This document shows positions 18,626 through 27,543 of a DNA stretch of 64,000 nucleotides, piece by piece; within the stretch, counting starts at the first letter, position 1; every line of letters starts with the position of its first letter. Source of the DNA: Nocardia vinacea. GTDB taxonomy: Bacteria; Actinomycetota; Actinomycetes; Mycobacteriales; Mycobacteriaceae. Under the pieces are notes generated by a model, which was not told where the DNA came from, ran no database searches, and was given only the letters and a program-made list of their open reading frames with translations. The position numbers were made by a program, and so were the translations under genes. The stretch is from the NCBI RefSeq assembly GCF_035920345.1, contig NZ_CP109149.1, positions 3,286,001 to 3,350,000 of the forward strand, in the 5' to 3' direction.

Positions 18626-19381
18626 TCAGTCCTGTTCCAACTGGGAGCCGACCTCGTCGGAGATGTCCACGTTGGTGTACACGTTCTGTACATCGTCGCT
18701 GTCTTCGAGCGCGTCGACCAACTTGAATACCTTGCGCGCGCCGTCGATGTCGACGGCGACCGATACCGACGGCTGGAAGCCGGATTCGGCGGAGTCGTAA
18801 TCGATTCCGGCGTCCTGCAGCGCCTTGCGCACCGGGATCAGATCCGACGGTTCGCTGACGACTTCGAAGGAATCACCGAGGTCGTTGACCTCCTCGGCGC
18901 CCGCGTCGAGCACGGCGAGCAGCACATCGTCCTCGGACAGCCCGTTCTTCTCCAGGGTCACGATGCCCTTGCGGTGGAACAGGTAGGAAACCGAACCCGG
19001 ATCAGCCATATTGCCGCCATTGCGGGTCATCGCCACACGCACCTCGCCGGCGGCGCGGTTGCGGTTGTCGGTAAGGCATTCGATCAGCACCGCGACACCA
19101 TTGGGGCCGTAGCCCTCGTACATGATGGTCTGCCAGTCGGCGCCGCCGGCCTCTTCACCGCCGCCGCGCTTGCGGGCACGCTCGATGTTGTCGTTCGGAA
19201 CCGACGACTTCTTCGCCTTCTGGATGGCGTCGTACAGCGTCGGATTGCCCGCCGGGTCACTGCCACCCGTGCGGGCCGCCACCTCGATGTTCTTGATCAA
19301 CTTGGCGAAGAGCTTGCCGCGCTTCGCGTCGATCCCCGCCTTCTTGTGCTTGGTGGTGGCCCATTTGGAGTGGCCGCTCAT
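18626..19381 (-). CDS. YebC/PmpR family regulatory protein
   Basis: A 251-residue protein beginning with the family hallmark [20 protein letters not shown] and containing the YebC core ([24 protein letters not shown] region and [17 protein letters not shown]). Members act as transcription regulators and, in some species, relieve ribosome stalling at proline stretches. It sits just downstream of pdxT on the same strand, as Rv2603c does. Confidence 0.95.
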   Translation of the reverse strand: MSGHSKWATTKHKKAGIDAKRGKLFAKLIKNIEVAARTGGSDPAGNPTLYDAIQKAKKSSVPNDNIERARKRGGGEEAGGADWQTIMYEGYGPNGVAVLIECLTDNRNRAAGEVRVAMTRNGGNMADPGSVSYLFHRKGIVTLEKNGLSEDDVLLAVLDAGAEEVNDLGDSFEVVSEPSDLIPVRKALQDAGIDYDSAESGFQPSVSVAVDIDGARKVFKLVDALEDSDDVQNVYTNVDISDEVGSQLEQD

Positions 19382-19494
19382 TCCCTACTTCCTCCAGTCG
19401 ACAGCACGTCTGATCGTGCGCACGGTACCCGCACCGGCCGGGTAGACAACTCTCTCAGCCTACTCGTCCGGTTACGGCCAGTTCCTGTGGGCGA

Positions 19495-20145
19495 CTACTC
19501 GGCGGCGCGAACCAGATCGACGAACATCCGATGCACCCGCAAATCGCCGGTGACCTCGGGATGGAACGACGTCGCGACCACCTTGCCCTGCCGCACCGCG
19601 ACAATGCGCCCGGCGGCGGGGCCACTGGGAACCGTGGCCAGCACCTCGACGCCCGCGCCGACCCGCTCCACCCACGGCGCCCGGATGAATACCGCGCGCA
19701 CCGGACCGTCGGTCAGGCCCGCGAAGTCCAGATCGGTCTCGAACGAGTCGACCTGACGGCCGAAAGCATTGCGCCGCACCGTCATATCGATACCGGACAG
19801 ATGCTTCGCGTCAGGGCGAGTGTCGAGCACTTCGGATGCGAGCAGGATCATCCCGGCGCAGGATCCGAAGGCGGGCATACCTTCCCGCAGCCGCGCGCGC
19901 ACCGGTTCGAGGAGTTCGAAGACCTCCAGCAGCTTGCTGATGGCGGTCGACTCGCCGCCGGGCAGCACCAGCGCATCCACCGCGGCGAGCTCGGACGCGC
20001 GGCGTACCAGCACCGGTTGCGCGCCGCATTCCGCGAGTGCCGCGACATGTTCGCGCACGTCACCCTGCAGGGCCAGCACACCGATGATGGGCCGGTCGGG
20101 ACTGTGCTGCGCGCCCGTTGCGGGCGAGGCGACCGATGCGTTCAC
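19495..20145 (-). CDS. pdxT: Pyridoxal 5'-phosphate synthase glutaminase subunit PdxT
   Basis: Releases ammonia from glutamine and channels it to PdxS for vitamin B6 synthesis. The 216-residue protein has the class I amidotransferase nucleophile in [10 protein letters not shown], the oxyanion-type motif LPGGESTAI, and the catalytic His/Glu in SFHPEVTGD. Its partner pdxS is about 3.7 kb away on the same strand rather than adjacent, with tesB between them as in M. tuberculosis plus extra genes here. Confidence 0.96.
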   Translation of the reverse strand: MNASVASPATGAQHSPDRPIIGVLALQGDVREHVAALAECGAQPVLVRRASELAAVDALVLPGGESTAISKLLEVFELLEPVRARLREGMPAFGSCAGMILLASEVLDTRPDAKHLSGIDMTVRRNAFGRQVDSFETDLDFAGLTDGPVRAVFIRAPWVERVGAGVEVLATVPSGPAAGRIVAVRQGKVVATSFHPEVTGDLRVHRMFVDLVRAAE

Positions 20146-20264
20146 GCCATGAGCTTACGAGGCGCGGCGCTGTGGCCCTGCTCACGGTGGCTGTCAACGT
20201 TGCGTCAAGACCGGGTTCATTCGCCCGAAAGCGGTCGACACTCACAGATGTGATTACCGTACTG

Positions 20265-20813
20265 ATGGCCTCCTACCGGCAGGTGATCGCGGCCTTCCCC
20301 GACGGCGCGTGGCTCATCGTGCTGGTGCTGCCCGCGCTCGGTATGGAGCGAATCCGCGGCGCCTACACCAGAATCGGCGGCTGCCGCGGCAATGGCGCGA
20401 TCCCGGACCAGCCCCAGGCCACGGGCATCGCGATCGTGGTGCCGATCTCCGAGGTCTCCGAACTCAGCCGCGAGGCGCTCTCGGCCGCCATGTCCATCGG
20501 CAAAGACATTGTCGCCGTGCATGTTTGCCTGCCCGGGGAATCGGTCAAGGTGTTCACCAAGGCCTGGGAGGCGTGGCATCCCGAGGTCCGGTTGGTCCTG
20601 CTCGAGGACAGCGATGCCACCGTCGGCGGACCCGTCGCCCGCTATGTCCGTGCGAATTTCGCCGGACGACGCAAGGTCGTCGTCATCGCAGAGATCGATC
20701 CGCCGGGCGGCTGGGACCGGGTGCTGCCCAGCCACCGCAGCGACGAACTCGAGCGCGAACTCCGTCGGATGACCGACACGGTGGTCTGCCACCTGCGCGT
20801 GCAGATGGTCTGA
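20265..20813 (+). pseudogene. C-terminal remnant of an APC-type amino acid permease
   Basis: About 182 residues. One membrane helix (GAWLIVLVLPALGMERI) leads into a cytoplasmic domain (IAIVVPISEVSELSREAL, GKDIVAVHVCLPG, VRLVLLEDSD, PVARYVRANF) that resembles the regulatory tail of amino acid/polyamine permeases. The ten or so upstream transport helices are missing and nothing upstream can supply them. It could still be expressed as a small stand-alone domain from ATG 20265 (or GTG 20250). Its orientation is opposite to pdxT and the gene lies within an otherwise conserved block. Confidence 0.6.
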
Positions 20814-20819
20814 GCCCGA

Positions 20820-20838
20820 CGCGGCTCATCCAGCCGCG
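20820..20838. terminator. Hairpin after the permease remnant
   Basis: CGCGGCT (20820-20826) pairs with AGCCGCG (20832-20838) around a 5-base loop, seven bases after the TGA of the remnant and before a convergent gene. Confidence 0.6.
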
Positions 20839-20881
20839 GTGGTGTGGGTCGGCCACGCCAACGCCACCGGGTCGATCCGGG

Positions 20882-21229
20882 TCAGCTGGTGAATTTGCAG
20901 CTCTGGTAACCGGAGCTCACATAGGTGCTGGTGCCCGGGTCGAGGTAGATCGAATCCCCTTGGCCGTCCGTCCGGGCATACAGCCAGACCGTTGCATTCG
21001 TCTGGTTGTCCGCCGCTCCCCGGCCGATAGCTATGTTGTAGGTCCGGTACTCGTCCGGATTATCGATCCGATCCGAATAGCCCGATCCGTTCTGGTAGGA
21101 AAAGCTCCCGACAGCCACATTCCTGCCTCCATTCTTGACGCATTGAAACCGTCGTTCCTGGTCGGCGACTTCTTTGCGCGGCAGTCTACGAGCCGCCCGA
21201 ACAAATACAGACCGTTCGGCATTTCCCAA
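20882..21229 (-). CDS. Hypothetical protein, possibly a truncated secreted-protein domain
   Basis: A 115-residue frame. Its C-terminal 85 residues (CVKNGGRNVAVGSFSYQNGS through YVSSGYQSCKF) are Gly/Ser/Asn/Tyr-rich with two cysteines and no long hydrophobic segment, as in small exported beta-rich domains. The first 30 residues are basic and do not form a signal peptide. Either the true start or signal sequence has been lost, or the frame is not translated. It lies 28 bases after tesB on the same strand. Confidence 0.35.
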   Translation of the reverse strand: MGNAERSVFVRAARRLPRKEVADQERRFQCVKNGGRNVAVGSFSYQNGSGYSDRIDNPDEYRTYNIAIGRGAADNQTNATVWLYARTDGQGDSIYLDPGTSTYVSSGYQSCKFTS

Positions 21230-21257
21230 TACTGGGAAAAGCGTGCGATTTGGACGC

Positions 21258-22079
21258 TCACTCCCCGCGTAGTGTGCGAATCAAGCCCTCTTGCACAACC
21301 GCCGCCACCAACTCGCCCTCGCGGTTGAAAATCTTGCCGCCGGTCAGTGCCCGGCCGAAACCCGCAGACGGGGACGACTGGTCGTAGAGCAGCCACTCGT
21401 CGGCACGGAACGGACGCAGGAACCACATGGCGTGATCGAGCGAGGCGTTCTGCGTCGGCTCATCGGGGTGGGTGACCTTCGAGGAACCGAGCAGGGTCAT
21501 ATCGCTCATGTAGGCGAGGGTGCAGACGTGCACGACCGGGTCGTCGGGCAGCGGATGCCGGTAGCGGAACCACACCTGCTGCGGGGAGACGACGCCGTCG
21601 CGGCGGGTCACCACATCCTGCGGCACGGTGCGGATATCCCAATGCTCCCATTCGCGCATGGCCCACAGCCGCTCGGGGCTCATCGTCGTGCTCGCGTCGG
21701 GCAGCTCATCCGGCCCCTGCACCGACGGCATCTCGTCCTGATGTTCCGGACCCGCGTCACCGACGTGGAACGACGCCGACATGGTGAAGATCGCGGCGCC
21801 GTCCTGTACGCCGGTGACCCGGCGGGTACAGAAGGACCGGCCGTCACGGATCCGCTCGACGAGGTACACGGTCCGCTCTTCCGGATTTCCGGGCCGCAGG
21901 AAGTACCCGTGCAGCGAATGCACCTGGAACCGAGGTTCCACCGTCCGTACCGCCGCCACCAGCGCCTGGCCGGCAACCTGGCCGCCGAACGTGCGTACGA
22001 GCTGGGTCTTGGTGGACGCGCCACGGAAGATGTCCCGCTCGAGCCGCTCGATCTCCAGCGCCTCTTCGATTGTCGCCAT
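21258..22079 (-). CDS. tesB: Acyl-CoA thioesterase II
   Basis: Hydrolyses acyl-CoA to free acid and CoA. The 273-residue protein has the tandem hot-dog arrangement of TesB: RTFGGQVAGQALVAAVRTVE in the first half and SLDHAMWFLRPFRADEWLLY in the second, where the Asp is the catalytic residue of the family. It lies between pdxT and pdxS as Rv2605c does. Confidence 0.93.
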   Translation of the reverse strand: MATIEEALEIERLERDIFRGASTKTQLVRTFGGQVAGQALVAAVRTVEPRFQVHSLHGYFLRPGNPEERTVYLVERIRDGRSFCTRRVTGVQDGAAIFTMSASFHVGDAGPEHQDEMPSVQGPDELPDASTTMSPERLWAMREWEHWDIRTVPQDVVTRRDGVVSPQQVWFRYRHPLPDDPVVHVCTLAYMSDMTLLGSSKVTHPDEPTQNASLDHAMWFLRPFRADEWLLYDQSSPSAGFGRALTGGKIFNREGELVAAVVQEGLIRTLRGE

Positions 22080-22189
22080 GGGGCCGAGATTATCCCGAGC
22101 ACCGATGCGACCTGTCGGTGACCTCTTGGCTATGGCCGCGTCCGCCGCCCAGAACGGCGTTCGACAGCGCGGTTTGATGGAATGGATCG

Positions 22190-22810
22190 GTGCCGTATTT
22201 CGATCCGATCACCCGGGACGGACTCGTCGAACTCATCACCAACCGCATCCGCGAGCTCGACGGGCGGACGCTGGTCGCCATCGACGGAGCCGACGCGGCC
22301 GAACCCGTGGCGATCGCGGACCGCATCGCCATAGCACTACGCGACATCGGCCGCGCCGCCGAGGTCGTCTCGCTGCACGGCTACATCCGCCCAGCCTCGC
22401 TCCGCATGGAATTCGGCCGCACCGACGAATTGTCTTACCGCACTGCCTGGTTCGACTACGCCGCACTCGACCGCGAAGTCATCCGGGCGCTGCGCCACGA
22501 CGGAAGCTGGCTCTCCGCGCTCTGGGACGAGGACCGCGACCGCTCGGCCCGCTCCCCCATCCGCACCGCCGCCGCGGGCACAGTCTTGCTCGTCGCTGGT
22601 CCCATGCTTTCGGGCCGCGGCCTCGACTTCGATCTGATCGCCCACCTCGACATGTCCGAACCCGCACTCCACCGCCGCACCCCACCCGACGACCGGTGGA
22701 CCATCCCCGCCCTCCTCCGCCACAACCGCGACAACCCCAGCACCCCAACCTTTTTCATTCGCTGGGACCACCCCGATCGTCCGGCGCTCCGAATAGACGA
22801 CACCGAATAG
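22190..22810 (+). CDS. Uridine-kinase-like P-loop-fold protein lacking the P-loop
   Basis: A 206-residue protein that aligns by pattern with actinobacterial uridine kinase/phosphoribulokinase-like proteins (RTLVAIDGADAAEPVAIADRI, ALRDIGRAAEVVSLHGYIRP, YRTAWFDYAALDREVIRAL, AAGTVLLVAGPML, RWTIPALLRHNRDNPSTPTF). Where relatives carry GxxxxGKT, this one reads DGADAAEPVA, so the Gly, Lys and Thr of Walker A are absent. Catalysis is therefore doubtful; a binding or regulatory role, or decay, is possible. It starts at GTG and is divergent from tesB. Confidence 0.7.
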   Translation: MPYFDPITRDGLVELITNRIRELDGRTLVAIDGADAAEPVAIADRIAIALRDIGRAAEVVSLHGYIRPASLRMEFGRTDELSYRTAWFDYAALDREVIRALRHDGSWLSALWDEDRDRSARSPIRTAAAGTVLLVAGPMLSGRGLDFDLIAHLDMSEPALHRRTPPDDRWTIPALLRHNRDNPSTPTFFIRWDHPDRPALRIDDTE

Positions 22811-23131
22811 ACGACACCGCCCGCCGGTAGTCGTACCCCCGAGAACACTGGCCGCCCCTCCCCTCCTTTGCAATTTTGTTGGGAAACAGACATTTCCGTG
22901 TTTCGAGGCTAAATTACATAGTTAAATGCGCATATCTTCGTATCAGCATGAATTTTGCTGGAGCACAAGCCACCTTTTCGCGATCCGCTACGGGAGCCAG
23001 CAGGCGGATGCGAATCCCTGGAAAGAGCACGGCTCTTCGCGATGAGAGACGCTGCGAGGTGGCGAGCAAGATGCTCGCCACCTCGAATCACCCACTCCCC
23101 CGGCCGAACCCGCTGCGGCCGGGAACCGGGA
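22811..23131. other. 321-bp intergenic region holding a strong terminator
   Basis: The AT-rich stretch at 22870-22970 shows no clear gene. The main feature is the hairpin at 23055-23085. A second, weaker pairing CGGCCG/CGGCCG lies at about 23100-23121. Confidence 0.5.
23055..23085. terminator. 13-bp perfect hairpin
   Basis: CGAGGTGGCGAGC (23055-23067) and GCTCGCCACCTCG (23073-23085) pair perfectly around the loop AAGAT. It lies downstream of the convergent lipoprotein gene and beyond the uridine-kinase-like gene, and could serve both. Confidence 0.8.
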
Positions 23132-23644
23132 CTAGCCGCAGGCCGTCGACTGCTGACCGAGGTTACTCAACATGGTGCAGGACCAGCTCTTTTCGACCTT
23201 CCACTTGCCGTCCTCGGCAACGAAGGGCACGTCGACGATGTTCTCCTGGCCGTTGACGGTGAACTTCGCCTTGGCATTGAGTGCGTCGCCGAAGGCATTC
23301 ACCTCGGTGACCTCGGCCTTGGCGCCCGCCTGCTGGAAGGCCTGCGCCAGGCGGTTGGGCAGTTCCGGATCGGCCTGCGCACCCTGCACCAGATCCAACT
23401 TCTCCGAACTCGGCACCGACGGGTCCAGCGCGCGGAGCAATTGGGCGTTGAGGTCGGCGACGCTCGGGGTCGGCGGGAGGTTCGCATTCGACTTCGTGAC
23501 GCTGGTCGAGGTCTTGGTCGGTGTGGTCGCGGTCTTCGAGTCGTCGCTGCCACATGCCGACAGGCTGAGGGCGGCCACGGCGGCCAGTCCCGCGATCGCG
23601 ACACGTCCGGTCTTACGAAGCTTCAACTGATCATCCTTTGCCAT
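23132..23644 (-). CDS. Lipoprotein with low-molecular-weight antigen MTB12-like domain
   Basis: A 170-residue exported lipoprotein: basic N-terminus, hydrophobic core GRVAIAGLAAVAALSL, lipobox SAC with the modified Cys at about residue 31, a Thr/Ser-rich linker, then a folded domain (LNAQLLRALDPSVPSSEKLDLVQG, FTVNGQENIVDVPFV, WKVEKSWSC) like the MTB12 family of mycolata surface antigens. The C-terminal pair of cysteines may form a disulfide. Function of the family is unknown. Confidence 0.85.
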   Translation of the reverse strand: MAKDDQLKLRKTGRVAIAGLAAVAALSLSACGSDDSKTATTPTKTSTSVTKSNANLPPTPSVADLNAQLLRALDPSVPSSEKLDLVQGAQADPELPNRLAQAFQQAGAKAEVTEVNAFGDALNAKAKFTVNGQENIVDVPFVAEDGKWKVEKSWSCTMLSNLGQQSTACG

Positions 23645-23859
23645 TCGGACAGGTCCGTGACCCCGACGGTGCCGCGCCAATTGCCCGCGCGGCCGCCGAC
23701 GTGCACCGAATTCCGAAGCTAGCCACCAACTCTGTGGCGGGCATAAGACAACTGTGAGGGCCGCGACAGCTTCTCCCTCATCGCGCAGAACGAGCAACGC
23801 CCGCGGCAGTGGATCAAGCAATCCCGGTGCCGCGGGCGTCGATTCGATTCAGCGGTAGA

Positions 23860-24762
23860 TCACCAACCGCGCTCGGCCAGCCGGTGATCGACCGGCAGCT
23901 CCTCGACATTGATGCCGACCATGGCCTCGCCCAGACCGCGCGAAACCTTGGCGAGCACATCCGGGTCGTCGTAGAACGTAGTCGCCTTGACGATGGCGGC
24001 AGCGCGTTCGGCCGGATTGCCGGACTTGAAGATGCCAGAACCGACGAAGACACCCTCGGCGCCGAGCTGCATCATCATCGCGGCGTCGGCGGGGGTGGCG
24101 ATACCGCCCGCGGTGAACAGCACGACCGGCAGCTTGCCGGTCTGCGCGACCTCGCGCACCAGCTCGTACGGCGCCTGCAGCTCCTTGGCGGCGACGAACA
24201 GCTCGTCCTCGGGCAGCGACGACAGCTTGCGGATCTCGGCACGAATCTTGCGCATGTGGGTAGTGGCATTGGAGACGTCGCCGGTGCCCGCCTCACCCTT
24301 CGAGCGAATCATGGCCGCGCCCTCGGTGATCCGGCGCAGCGCCTCGCCCAGGTTGGTGGCACCGCACACGAACGGCACGGTGAAGTTCCACTTGTCGATG
24401 TGGTTGGCGTAGTCGGCGGGGGTCAGCACCTCGGATTCGTCGATGTAGTCGACGCCGAGGCTCTGCAGGATCTGCGCCTCTACGAAGTGGCCGATACGCG
24501 CCTTGGCCATGACCGGAATCGAGACGGCGGAGATGATGCCGTCGATCATGTCCGGATCGCTCATCCGGGAGACGCCGCCCTGTGCGCGGATATCGGCCGG
24601 AACACGCTCCAGGGCCATCACCGCAACCGCGCCGGCGTCCTCGGCGATCTTGGCCTGCTCTGGGGTGACGACATCCATGATCACCCCGCCCTTGAGCATC
24701 TCGGCCATCCCGCGCTTCACGCGGGCGGTGCCGATGGTGTTGGTGGTCTCGGGCGTGGTCAC
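23860..24762 (-). CDS. pdxS: Pyridoxal 5'-phosphate synthase lyase subunit PdxS
   Basis: Builds PLP from ribose 5-phosphate, glyceraldehyde 3-phosphate and PdxT-supplied ammonia. The 300-residue TIM barrel has [20 protein letters not shown] at the start, the catalytic-lysine regions [12 protein letters not shown] and RSKGEAGTG, and the phosphate loop [14 protein letters not shown] chose GTG 24762, which has CAGGAG six bases upstream; ATG 24780 would add six residues. Confidence 0.96.
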   Translation of the reverse strand: MTTPETTNTIGTARVKRGMAEMLKGGVIMDVVTPEQAKIAEDAGAVAVMALERVPADIRAQGGVSRMSDPDMIDGIISAVSIPVMAKARIGHFVEAQILQSLGVDYIDESEVLTPADYANHIDKWNFTVPFVCGATNLGEALRRITEGAAMIRSKGEAGTGDVSNATTHMRKIRAEIRKLSSLPEDELFVAAKELQAPYELVREVAQTGKLPVVLFTAGGIATPADAAMMMQLGAEGVFVGSGIFKSGNPAERAAAIVKATTFYDDPDVLAKVSRGLGEAMVGINVEELPVDHRLAERGW

Positions 24763-25346
24763 GGCAAACTCCTGAGTCATGTGCGCCAATCGGGTCGCTT
24801 GGAACTAACGCCACCGATTCTAGGCGGGCCGATCAGGCCACTTGATAGCCAGTTGGACACCACTGGCCTTGCCGCGACCAGCGGGTCCGCGTCCGGTCGG
24901 CAACCACTGGACCGGTCGCGAGACGGTTCCGTCGGGCCGACGCAAGTCTTGCGCCGCCCCGACGAACACCCGACAGGAACTACAGCGGGCCGACTACCAG
25001 CAACTGGGCCCAATACCCCGCGGCATCGGAACCCAACAACGGCAATAGGAAATCGAACAACAGGTAGGACATGTACTGCTTACCTTCCACACGCCAACGG
25101 ACCATCTCACTGCAGTGGAAGTACCACCAGAACTCCCCGGTAGCGCTCCCCCACCAGCACTACCCAGGCGGCAGCAATCCAGTCGCGACGCTATCACGAT
25201 CGTGAAACACATCACAGCCGAAAGATCCACGCGCGCACCCTGATCGCAGGCGTGGGAGGTTGATCGGCCCGAGCACCCATTCTCGCGCCGATGCTGTGGG
25301 AAGCCGCGCAATCGAGGCAGGAATGGGCGCTCAGGCAGCCCCCCGA
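24763..25346. other. 584-bp gap between pdxS and the NUDIX gene
   Basis: No reading frame here looks coding: the candidates on both strands lack plausible composition and ribosome sites. The one notable element is a CRP/GlxR-type palindrome at 25201-25216. The sequence has several short GC-rich self-complementary stretches, for example around 24870-24920, with no T-runs. Confidence 0.45.
25201..25216. promoter_or_regulatory. CRP/GlxR-type palindrome
   Basis: CGTGA-AACACA-TCACA differs from the TGTGA-N6-TCACA consensus by one base. It is isolated in the gap, about 440 bp upstream of pdxS, so its target promoter is unclear. Confidence 0.5.
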
Positions 25347-26393
25347 TCACCGAATAGACCGCACCTCGGGATGGGAGTCACCCGACGCGGCTTTGGCAGC
25401 TTCGGGAAGCAATTGGTCCAGGTGGTAGGGGTAAACGGTCTCGCCGGTGTGGTCCAGGGTGACGATGTCCGACCCGGTGCACCACTTGTGGTCGGTGATG
25501 CTGCGTCGCTCGACCGCCGTGAGATTGCCCGGCTTCGGGTCGAAGGCCGGGACACGCAGGGCGAAGAACAACTCCTCGGCCCGGATGAGTTCGCCATCGA
25601 ACGGGAATACCGCGACCCGCCGCCAGATGGGACCGCGCAGGGCGGTCGGATCCGCGGTGTGCCCCGTCTCCTCCCAGAGCTCTCGCACCGCCGCACTGCG
25701 CAGGGTCTCCCCCGGTTCCACGCCGCCGCCGATGGTGAACCAGAAGGAGACGTCGGGTGTTTTGGGGTCGTTGCCGCGCATGAGCAGCACGCGGTCCTGT
25801 TCGTCGAGCAACACCACGCGCGCCGAGGTGCGGACCGTATCGACGACCAGGCCGGTCGATGCGGCCGGGGTGGCGCGTTCGCTGATCTCGAAATATGTCG
25901 GCAGCGGCGCGGTACCGCCCAGGTGCAGGATGCGGACCGGGCGGCGGGTGCGCAGGGCGAGGGTGTCGCGCACCGCGTCGTTGTGGAAGCGACGCGCGAT
26001 CAGCACTCGAGCCTCGGCATCGGCGAGTTCGGCGACCTGCTGTGGGCGCAACTGGGCGATGTCGATCGCGGAAAGCGCTGCCGAGAGCTGATTTTCGATG
26101 GTTTCACGGTCGGCACGGCCCGCCCGCTCGGCCCGATCGGCGAGTGTGCTGAGCCGTTTGGCCTGCTCGACCAGCGCGGAATCGGCAGTCGGGCCCGCGA
26201 TGGCCACGGCGACCGACCTGGCCACCACCGCCCGTCGCGCCAACGCACCGTCGAGGGCCTGCCAGGACTGATCCGACCGCACGTGCAACCGGTCGAGCCG
26301 GTTCGCCGTCGAAGCCGCCCAAAGACCGATCGCGACGACGACCGCGACGATGAGCGCGAGTACGAGAACCGTTGTGGCGGAGAACGTAATCAT
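25347..26393 (-). CDS. Membrane-anchored LemA-like/NUDIX hydrolase fusion
   Basis: A 348-residue protein. An N-terminal membrane helix (TTVLVLALIVAVVVAIGLWA) and a helical region at about 30-130 resembling LemA (NRLDRLHVRSDQSWQALDGAL) are joined to a C-terminal NUDIX domain. The NUDIX box GGGVEPGETLRSAAVRELWE with ETGH fits GX5EX7REUXEEXGU exactly, so the catalytic acidic residues are intact and a nucleoside-diphosphate-linked substrate is expected. It is downstream of pimA by 25 bases, matching Rv2609c. Confidence 0.88.
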   Translation of the reverse strand: MITFSATTVLVLALIVAVVVAIGLWAASTANRLDRLHVRSDQSWQALDGALARRAVVARSVAVAIAGPTADSALVEQAKRLSTLADRAERAGRADRETIENQLSAALSAIDIAQLRPQQVAELADAEARVLIARRFHNDAVRDTLALRTRRPVRILHLGGTAPLPTYFEISERATPAASTGLVVDTVRTSARVVLLDEQDRVLLMRGNDPKTPDVSFWFTIGGGVEPGETLRSAAVRELWEETGHTADPTALRGPIWRRVAVFPFDGELIRAEELFFALRVPAFDPKPGNLTAVERRSITDHKWCTGSDIVTLDHTGETVYPYHLDQLLPEAAKAASGDSHPEVRSIR

Positions 26394-26418
26394 CCAGCAG
26401 CCCTCACCGTGCTATTGA

Positions 26419-27543
26419 TCATCCGGCGGCCCGCACGCGCGTATCCCCCACCGTGACGGTTTCGTAGACCCGCAGGATCTGTTCGGCGACCACCGGCCAG
26501 TCGTATTCGCTGACCACCTGATTGGCGGTGTGGATCAGGGCTTCGCGGCGCACATCGTCGGTGAGCAGGGTGTCCAGCGCGGCGGCAAGTCGAACCGAAT
26601 CCCCTACCGGGACGAGCATTCCCGCCGTGCCATCGCGCAAGACCCGGCGGAAGGCGTCCAATTCGCTTGCCACCACGGCGGTTCCGGCCGCCATTGCCTC
26701 GATCAGGATGATGCCGAAGCTCTCCCCACCGAGATTCGGCGCGACGTACACATCCGCGCTGCGCATCGCCGAAGCCTTCTCCTCGTCCGACACCTGACCG
26801 AGGAAACGCAGATGCCGGGCGAGCGGCCCGGCTTCGCGGCGCAGCCGCTCCTCGTCACCGCGCCCGACGATGAGGATCTCGACATCAGGATGTCTGCGCA
26901 CCAATTCAGGCAGCGCACCGAGCAGGACTTCCATCCCCTTGCGCGGTTCGTCGTAGCGACCGAGGAACAGCACTGTTCCGCCCGCGCGCGGATATCCGGG
27001 CAGCATCGGAGCCCGCGCGAAGGCGGGCACGGCGACGCCGTTGGGGATTTCGACCGCATCCGAACCGAGCGCCTCCACCTGCCAGCGCCGCGCCAGCTCG
27101 GAGACCGCGATCCGGCCGCTGATCTTCTCGTGATAGGGCCGCAGCACACCCTGAAAGGTGCTCAGCACCAATGATTTCGTGGTCGAGGTGTGGAAGGTGG
27201 CCACGATCGGCCCCTCGGCGATCTTCAGCGCGAGCATGGACAGGCTCGGCGCGTTCGGTTCGTGGATGTGCAGCACATCGAAGTCGTTGCCATCGATCCA
27301 GCGCCGAATCCTGGTGTAGGCCATGGGACCGAAGGACAACCGGGCGACCGAACCGTTGTACGGAATCGCCACCGCGCGACCGGCCGACACCACGAAATCC
27401 GGCAGCGGCGTGTCCTCCGATGCGGGGGCGAGCACGCTCACCTTGTGGCCGCGTTCGATGAATACCCGCGCCAATTCTACGACATGGGCCTGCACACCAC
27501 CGGGGACATCGAACGAATAGGGGCAGACCATGCCGATTTTCAT
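26419..27543 (-). CDS. pimA: Phosphatidylinositol alpha-mannosyltransferase PimA
   Basis: Transfers the first mannose from GDP-mannose to phosphatidylinositol on the inner face of the membrane, initiating PIM/LM/LAM synthesis. The 374-residue GT-B glycosyltransferase (GT4) starts MKIGMVCPYSFDVPGGVQAH and has the acceptor-side His in FHTSTTK and the donor-site motif GESFGIILIEAMAAGTAVV. Its ATG overlaps the acyltransferase stop (ATGA). Confidence 0.96.
   Translation of the reverse strand: MKIGMVCPYSFDVPGGVQAHVVELARVFIERGHKVSVLAPASEDTPLPDFVVSAGRAVAIPYNGSVARLSFGPMAYTRIRRWIDGNDFDVLHIHEPNAPSLSMLALKIAEGPIVATFHTSTTKSLVLSTFQGVLRPYHEKISGRIAVSELARRWQVEALGSDAVEIPNGVAVPAFARAPMLPGYPRAGGTVLFLGRYDEPRKGMEVLLGALPELVRRHPDVEILIVGRGDEERLRREAGPLARHLRFLGQVSDEEKASAMRSADVYVAPNLGGESFGIILIEAMAAGTAVVASELDAFRRVLRDGTAGMLVPVGDSVRLAAALDTLLTDDVRREALIHTANQVVSEYDWPVVAEQILRVYETVTVGDTRVRAAG

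Noticed and set aside
20241..20252. TCACA-GA-TGTGA palindrome
   Set aside because: The half-sites are in the reverse order of the CRP consensus with a two-base spacer, so it is not a CRP-type site.
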